Below are positions 57,701-64,000 of a stretch of DNA of 64,000 bases, in pieces. The position numbers and the translations under genes were made by a program. The DNA is taken from the NCBI RefSeq assembly GCF_018991925.1, contig NW_024756809.1:62001-126000 (forward strand), written 5' to 3'. The stretch is from Homarus americanus (taxonomy: Eukaryota; Arthropoda; Malacostraca; Decapoda; Nephropidae). A model generated the notes under the pieces. That model was not told the origin of the DNA. It saw only the letters and a program-made list of their open reading frames with translations, and did not search any database. Numbering within the stretch: the stretch's first letter is position 1; every line of letters begins with the position of its first letter.

Positions 57701-58276
57701 TGATGGTCACCATCCATTATGTTGCCAGTGTGATGGTCACCATCCATTATGTTGCCAGTGTGATGGTCACCATCCATTATGTTGTCAGTGTGATGGTCAC
57801 CATCCATTATGTTGCCAGTGTGATGGTCACCATCCATTATGTTGGCTGTGTGATGGTCACCATCCATTATGTTGCCAGTGTGATGGTCACCATCCATTAT
57901 GTTGGCAGTGTGATGGTCACCATCCATTATGTTGCCAGTGTGATGGTCACCATCCATTATGTTGCCAGTGTGATGGTCAGCCTCCATTATGTTGTCAGTG
58001 TGATGGTCAGCCTCCATTATGTTGCCAGTGTGATGGTCACCTTCCATTATGTTGCCAGTGTGATGGTCACCATCCATTATGTTGTCAGTGTGATGGTCAG
58101 CCTCCATTATGTTGCCAGTGTGATGGTCACCTTCCATTATGTTGCCAGTGTGATGGTTAGCCTCCATTATGTTGTCAGTGTGATGGTCAGCCTCCATTAT
58201 GTTGCCAGTGTGATGGTCACCTTCCATTATGTTGCCAGTGTGATGGTCACCTTCCATTATGTTGCCAGTGTGATGG
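54731..58276. repeat. 30-bp minisatellite, about 119 copies (largest array)
   Basis: The core is CAGTGTGATGGTCACCATCC followed by ATTATGTTGG. The segment GATGGTCACCATC is a 13-base palindrome around a central C (BstEII site GGTCACC). A second subtype, GGTCAGCCTCC, breaks the palindrome and is grouped at about 54740-54920, 55100-55155, 57190-57340 and 57975-58200. A third position varies (GTTGGCAG, GTTGCCAG, GTTGTCAG). Indels are concentrated at 55500-55960 and 56465-57170, while 57560-58276 is almost free of them. Both strands are open over long stretches (up to 222 codons), as expected for a 30-bp unit. Confidence 0.98.
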
Positions 58277-58790
58277 TGTGATGGAAATCCAGCAGGAAGA
58301 TCTCTTAAGTTTGCTAAAACTACTTAAACTCTTTTTATCTTAACCTAAAACCTTTTAGGTGAAGCGAAAGTTTGGCTACGCGTTTTTGTGTTAGAAAGAG
58401 CCTCTCGGTGAACGAACATCAGGTTGGGGGGGGGAATCGTCGAACAAAAACTCAATTAAAGGTTGAAGTATTTTTTGGGCTTAAGAAATGTATTACAAAG
58501 GCGAAGAGGCAGCTAAGAGGAAGACGGAAAGGAGTAAAGAGGTTTTTTTCATCTTCTTTTAGCAGTTTTGTGGAATTATTTTTAGTGAGGCAAGCTTGTT
58601 CTGAGTTAGTCTTCTTGCCCCGTGTGTAGACTGACCTCCTGGCAGTGTGTGCATCAAGGTAGTGTGGCAAGAAAGAGGACGAGGAGCCTGGGTGTAGTTA
58701 GGGCCCATTTTGTACAGTGTGTGGGAGAAGGTGGTAAGAAGACCCAGCAATAGGTAGATAGTTAAGTTTATTGACCACAAGTTTGGAGTG
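58277..58790. other. Unique region
   Basis: A basic 85-codon open frame (58372-58629) has no recognisable domain. No gene is called. Confidence 0.45.
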
Positions 58791-58791
58791 G

Positions 58792-58794
<3 letters not shown>

Positions 58795-58848
<54 letters not shown>
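58795..58848. repeat. (GT)n microsatellite
   Basis: A perfect run of about 54 bases. Confidence 0.98.
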
Positions 58849-58982
58849 GTTTGTTTTCTATATATTTTGTTGATCGGGTGTATTTGTCTTAATGAAATAC
58901 TGTTATGACGAAAGAAGGTTTTTTTTGCATAATTTAGACCAGACATTTTCCGCGTTTTGTAAAGTGATGGAGGAATTAATGT

Positions 58983-59160
58983 GAGTGTGTGGGGGGGGTT
59001 GAGTGTGGGGGGTTGATGGGGGGGTTGAGTGTGTGTGGAGGGGGGGTTGAGTGTGTGGAGGGGGGGTTGAGTGTGTGTATATGGGTTTGTGTCTGTTTGT
59101 GTGCATGTGGGTGTTTGTGTGCATGTGGGTTTGTGTGTGTGGGTATGGTGGGTTTTGGTG
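58983..59160. repeat. G-run and GTGTG-rich minisatellite
   Basis: Irregular units of GTTGAGTGTGTGGAGGGGGG pass into GTGTGCATGTGGGTTTGT units. Six G runs of six or seven bases lie within 85 bases. Confidence 0.88.
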
Positions 59161-60420
59161 TTTGCAAGAAAGAGAGTAACTAAAATATTTGGCCAAGTTA
59201 ACATGATACAGCGACTGATGTTAATATAAATGTTTCTGTTAAAATTTACATGTTAATTATCGTATGTCTCGGGTTCTTGTCAGGTCTTAACTCGTAAAAG
59301 TAACTCCGTATAAACTTTCAACACCTCACCTCTTTAATGTCGTTCAGGAAGTATAAAGCGAGTGTTTTTGTCACCTCTGATATAGTCGTGTCACATCATG
59401 TTGATAAAGGATATACCATGTTATTCTTATAGGTTTTGGAGTATATTTCGCCCTGAGTTAAGATTGTTAGCATATTTTTGAATATAATGTGTGTTGTTTA
59501 AGCTTCATGATCTAATGGGATTTACCATTATTGCCTCATTACTTCACGTATATAAGAGGCATATTGACTTGAACATGTCCGACTTTATCGTTCGTTCCTC
59601 CCTAGTTTGTGAGCGAGATTACTAATGGTATGTCCAGCCTAGAATCATATCCTTGCATTACTTAATAAAATTGTCATGCTTTTATATATATATATATATT
59701 TGAAGTAATGGGCACACATATGTTGAAGGCCAATTAATATTTACTTCACGCTTTATTTACAGGCAACTTCATGATGTTTACAATAATATTTTTATTTTGT
59801 TTTCCATTTTGTTTTGGCTGAGACAAATCCTTTTATTAAACTGTTGAGGTGAGTGTTAGGGTTGTATTTATGTAATGTACGATGCAGTAGATGTATTAGT
59901 TTGTATTACGTTACAGAATGTCTCCATCATCCTTGGGTGAGATGAACACTGGATAACTGTAGTGACTGTGTAGCGTTATATTATTTACAACAGCAGTGCC
60001 TCTGATGGTCATATCCTGTGTATAAGAGCGCTGTCCTCTGTATAGTTGTGTGTACTGGCAGTGTTCCTTGTATTATGAAGGGTCGTTTACAGTGGTACAG
60101 TGAAATGCTGTTCTATTCTGTCATTATGGGTGGTCGTTAAAGGGTTAGGTGGTCGATTTTTTTTATTCATAGTATTAGATTATTTTGTATTACTATTTAT
60201 ATAAAGCTCTTGTGGTATTGGCAAGTCACATGAACACAGGTGAACCTCTCGTACTCGTTACACCAACACTGTTACCTGTAGAACCTCCTGGAGGCTGGTG
60301 TGTGGTGGTGGGTCAGCTTCGTCACCTGATGCACCACACTGTCATTCATCACTATTCGGTTGTATGTTGTTTCCATCCCTTGACGAGTGTTGCTGGTGTG
60401 CTGGTCAAAAGTTTGGTGAT
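59161..60420. other. Unique AT-rich region of about 1.25 kb
   Basis: It includes an (AT)n run at 59682-59699. No gene or element was recognised. Confidence 0.5.
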
Positions 60421-61215
60421 GTAGTGTGCACGAGTTTGGTGATGTTGTGGTGAGGGTCAGCTAGCATGGTGATGTTGTGGTGAGGGTCAGCTAGCCTGGT
60501 GATGTTGTAGTGAGGGTCAGCTAGCCTGGTGGTGTTGTAGTGAAGGTCAGCTAGCCTGGTGCTGGTATAGTGAAGGTCAGCTAGCCTGGTGGTGGTGTAG
60601 TGAAGGTCAGCTAGCCTGGTGGTGGTGTAGTGAAGGTCAGCTAGCCTGGTGGTGGTGTAGTGAGGGTCAGCTAGCCTGGTGATGTTGTAGTGAGGGTCAG
60701 CTAGCCTGGTGATGTTGTAGTGAAGGTCAGCTAGCCTGGTGATGTTGTGGTGAAGGTCAGCTAGCCTGGTGATGTTGTAGTGAGGTCAGTTAGCCTGGTG
60801 ATGTTGTAGTGAAGGTAGCCTGGTGATGTTGGTGAGGTGCTAGCCTGGTGATGTTGTAGTGAAGGTCAGCTAGCCTGGTGATGTTGTAGTGAAGGTCAGC
60901 TAGCCTGGTGATGTTGTGTTGGTGAGTGAGGGTCAGTTAGCCTGGTGATGTTGTAGTGAGCTAGCCTGGTGAGTAGTGAGGGTCAGCTAGCCCGGTGATG
61001 TTGTGGTGAGGGTCAGCCAGTGGTGATGTTGTAGTGAGGTCAGCTAGCCTGGTGATGTTGTAGTGAGGGTCAGCTAGCTTGGTGATGTTGTAGTGAGGGT
61101 CAGCTTGGTGATATGGTAATGCGGGTCAGCTTGGTGATGTTGGAGTGTAATGTGGATGAGCTTGGAGATGTTGTAGTGTAATGTGGACCAGCTTGGTGAT
61201 GTTGTAGTAGTGATG
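60421..61215. repeat. 30-bp minisatellite, about 26 copies
   Basis: The core is GTAGTGAGGGTCAGCTAGCC followed by TGGTGATGTT. Subtype blocks carry GTGAAGG and GGTGGTGTA. Units to 60780 are clean, 60780-61130 contain deletions, and the last units fade into GGACCAGCTTGGTGATG forms. Confidence 0.96.
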
Positions 61216-61859
61216 ATGTTGTGAGGACCACTCCACCAACTAGATGCTGTTCGTAATTTTATTTGTATCTTTATAGGTGAGTTTGATGGCGTTGTCGTGT
61301 TTACATAATTATAAAATGGATGTGATGATTTTTTTTCATAATTTGATGTAATTTTATTTATTTTTATTTATTTATTTATTAATTTTACATGATGGGACAA
61401 CCTTTGATAATTTAATTGAGTACTTTATGGGTTAAATAGTCTTGGTGTTGCTACCGTGTTTATATAAAGTATGGAAGTGACCAACTACGGTAACCACAAC
61501 AAGCATTGTTACCAACCGCGCTAGGTAATCCCATCCGACCTGGTATTACTCCCCAGCTGAGCTTCAACAACACAACTAACTAACTAACTGGTTGACCTCA
61601 GATAAAGAGTCCAGGGCTGATGTAGAAACAGTACTTTTGACTCGATCACGACCTTACTAACAGCCAGAGACTAATTACTTAGATTCTAGTTCTATCTTTT
61701 ATTTATTTATTTACTTATTTTGATAGATTAGTGTACCAGCTAACCTCGTTACGCATTTAAAGAACTTAATTGTTGAAGCTTAGAAATAACATTATAACGT
61801 GAACGAGTCTTGCTGGTCAGTGAGACAATCTCCTTGGGAGGTAGTCGACGAAGCTATAC

Positions 61860-61860
<1 letters not shown>
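61216..61860. other. Unique AT-rich region with (TTTA)n patches
   Basis: (TTTA)n at about 61355-61382 and 61700-61720; CTAA repeats at 61573-61588. No gene recognised. Confidence 0.55.

Positions 61861-61861
<1 letters not shown>

Positions 61862-61900
<39 letters not shown>
61862..61900. repeat. (GA)n microsatellite
   Basis: A perfect run of 39 bases, followed 21 bases later by a 12-base G run (61922-61933). Confidence 0.98.
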
Positions 61901-61904
<4 letters not shown>

Positions 61905-61934
61905 GACCAACACACCTACTTGGGGGGGGGGGGC

Positions 61935-62280
61935 GGAGGGGTTATGTGTATGTGTGTTTAGGTATGTTTTTGCCTGTGTATGTATATAGTACCAACAGCA
62001 CGCTAAAGAACATCACAAACAACATGACAGCATCAGCAAGAAGCAGAAAGAGTAACGATACGCACAAGAACATTGAGTGCGAGAGTCCCGTTGACACAGT
62101 GTATCTTTTATCACCCATTAAACTAGAGGTGGTGTGTTGTGATGGCTCCTCCGTGTGTGCCTCCCGCTGTAGTAACTCCATGGCCCACTGATGGCTCTAG
62201 TGGGTGTTGATAGTTCCAGGAAGTCATGTTCTCTGTCATCTTCTGTTGAGTAGTTGTTGTGTATCAGAGCCAGCGTGTAC
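61935..62280. other. Unique spacer
   Basis: Opposed open frames of 79 and 81 codons overlap here (61942-62191) and neither resembles a known protein. Confidence 0.45.
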
Positions 62281-62281
62281 A

Positions 62282-63060
62282 GGTTAACCCTTTGAGGACG
62301 ATGGTTGAGTGGACGATGGTTGAACCCTTTGAGGACGATGGTTGAGTGGGCGACGGTTGAACCCTTTGAGGACGATGGTTGAGTGGGCAATGGTTGAACC
62401 CTTTGAGGACGATGGTTGAGTGGACGATGGTTGAACCCTTTGAGGACGATGGTTGAGTGGGCAATGGTTGAACCCTTTGAGGACGATGGTTGAACCCATT
62501 GAGGACGATGGTTGAGTGGACGATGGTTGAACCCATTGAGGACGATGGTTGAGTGGACGATAGTTGAACCCATTGAGGACGATGGTTGAGTGGACGACGG
62601 TTGAACCCTTTGAGGACGATGGTTGAGTGGACGATGGTTGAGTGGACGATGGTTGAACCTTTGAGGACGATGGGTGAGACGATGAACCCATTGAGGACGA
62701 TAGTTGAGTGGACGATAGTTGAACCCATTGAGGACGATGGTTGAGTGGACGACGGTTGAACCCATTGAGGACGATGGTTGAACCCTTTGAGGACGATGGT
62801 TGAGTGGACGATGGTTGAACCCATTGAGGACGATGGTTGAGTGGACGATGGTTGAACCCATTGAGGACGATGGTTGAGTGGACGACGGTTGAACCCATTG
62901 AGGACGATGGTTGAGTGGACGATGGTTGAACCCATTGAGGACGATGGTTGAGTGGACGATGGTTGAACCCATTGAGGACGATGGTTGAGTGGACGACGGT
63001 TGAACCCATTGAGGACGATGGTTGAGTGGACGACGGTTGAACCCTTTGAAGACAATGATT
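62282..63060 (+). repeat. 37-bp minisatellite, about 21 copies, CTTTGAGGACGATGG family
   Basis: The core is CCATTGAGGACGATGGTTGA (or CCTTTGAGG...) followed by GTGGACGATGGTTGAAC. Each unit therefore holds ACGATGGTTGA twice, an internal duplication. The CCTTT form dominates the left third and the CCATT form the right. Three minus-strand frames are open for more than 260 codons because the unit lacks stops on that strand. Confidence 0.96.
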
Positions 63061-63112
63061 TAAGCCCATGAGACTATGAGTTTAAACCACCATCCTCGAA
63101 GGGTTTAATGGC
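63061..63112. repeat. Inverted copy of the array core at the right edge
   Basis: After a diverged last unit (CCCTTTGAAGACAATGATTT at 63041), the segment AAACCACCATCCTCGAAGGG (63084-63103) plus TTTAA reads, on the minus strand, as TTAAACCCTTCGAGGATGG, the array core inverted. Confidence 0.8.
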
Positions 63113-63235
63113 TCGTAATGGTGCTGACGAAGATGCTGAAACACGGTACCATTATTACTGTCAAGGGGGGGAGGGGGGAGGTAAGGATTGGTTATTTCGA
63201 GGATTAGAAAAGTGACGTTAATTTATAGGGTTGGG

Positions 63236-63252
63236 TCTGTCTGTCTGTCTGT
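63236..63252. repeat. (TGTC)n tract
   Basis: Four TGTC units. Confidence 0.85.
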
Positions 63253-63380
63253 GATTAAGAAAACGTGATATATTTTTATTTTAGTTTTTTTTAGTTTTTG
63301 CATTAAAATAATTTGATAGAAACGTATTAATGTATTAGTTTGTATATTGTGTCCGAGTCCTTCATCAACTGAGTGCTTCT

Positions 63381-63382
<2 letters not shown>

Positions 63383-63439
<57 letters not shown>
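63383..63439. repeat. (TC)n microsatellite
   Basis: A perfect run of about 57 bases. Confidence 0.98.
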
Positions 63440-63443
<4 letters not shown>

Positions 63444-64000
63444 TAATATTTGAGTAAGGAAATACAAGTTACTTATATCCTCTGCCTCTGCGGTTAATCG
63501 AAATATTATATCCTAGAAAGCATAAAGTTTACTCCTGTGTGATATTTACTGTGGAGGTAAAGTTGTTTCTCGCATGTTATGTTAAATGTGTTTTTGATGA
63601 CGGAGATGTTGGCTGCAAGAAACACCACAAAGACAGAGTGAACACCACCTTTATTTTGGTTGTGTTCGTGTCTCCTGCTTTACGTTCATCACTCACGTCG
63701 ATTACCGCTGGCAGATGGCAGAACAGAGGTCGGATTTCTAAAGTTGTGATGACAATTTGATTAATGTACTAAAGCCTTGTTATATGAGCTCCCAACACCT
63801 CGATGGGGAGGAGGGGGGTATCCGAGACTCCTACACGTTCAAGTTGGTGTATAATGAACTCTCGTCGTCCTCCCGTATATAGTTCAAGAGGATTATGAGG
63901 AATTTAAGATTCCTATTGACTGTAAACCACCTTATGTGGAATCTATATTTATAAAGAACCATCTCCTTGACACACGAATACTTAAAGGCTCTTGACCTCA
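63440..64000. other. Unique region to the right window edge
   Basis: A 73-codon open frame at 63539-63760 shows no recognised motif. No gene is called. Confidence 0.45.

Noticed and set aside
62118..63069. Three minus-strand open frames of 261-284 codons with STIVHSTIVLNGF-type repeats
   Set aside because: All three frames of the same 37-bp array are open at once, which is a property of the unit and not of a gene.

Overview
This window looks like non-coding DNA from an animal nuclear genome, most likely an arthropod and probably a decapod crustacean. The evidence is a TTAGG-type (arthropod telomere motif) degenerate array at about 36.5 kb with a CCTAA patch at 12.7 kb, very dense (TC)n, (GT)n, (AAT)n and (AT)n microsatellites, tRNA-derived SINE copies, and decayed LINE tails ending in short simple repeats. 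The decapod assignment is inference. I see no bacterial features, no operons and no convincing intact protein-coding gene, rRNA or tRNA gene.

The layout is a chain of minisatellite (VNTR) arrays separated by AT-rich unique sequence. Adding up my own intervals, tandem repeats cover roughly two fifths of the window. The largest arrays are 54.73-58.28 kb (30-bp unit, about 119 copies), 13.14-16.45 kb (about 45-bp unit), 40.44-42.16 kb (42-bp), 10.87-12.54 kb (about 30-bp), 4.01-5.53 kb (30-bp), 6.31-7.54 kb (28-bp) and 46.52-47.71 kb (27-bp). Nearly all long open frames here, up to 673 codons, are products of these arrays: their units lack stop codons in several frames at once.

Identifiable mobile elements are few. 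A 5'-truncated, frameshifted LINE reverse transcriptase lies at 23.93-24.93 kb (minus strand, catalytic YVDD visible), and a second copy of its 3' tail is at 45.83 kb. A miniature element with perfect 29-bp terminal inverted repeats and a 9-bp direct repeat sits beside the LINE at 24.94-25.13 kb. A Tc1/mariner-like MITE flanked by TA is at 36.97-37.10 kb. A probable second LINE 3' end lies at 42.8-43.13 kb, and five scattered copies of one tRNA-derived SINE family occur.

The observations I rate highest are: two distant arrays (21.8 kb and 62.3 kb) built from the same roughly 22-bp core in opposite orientation, each with one inverted copy on one edge, with a third array at 38.2 kb showing the same architecture; a 28-bp array carrying three nuclear-receptor-type half-sites per unit; and a consistent pattern in which long arrays are clean at their edges and noisy inside, which points to uneven assembly polishing. 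I found no system of interacting genes in the window.
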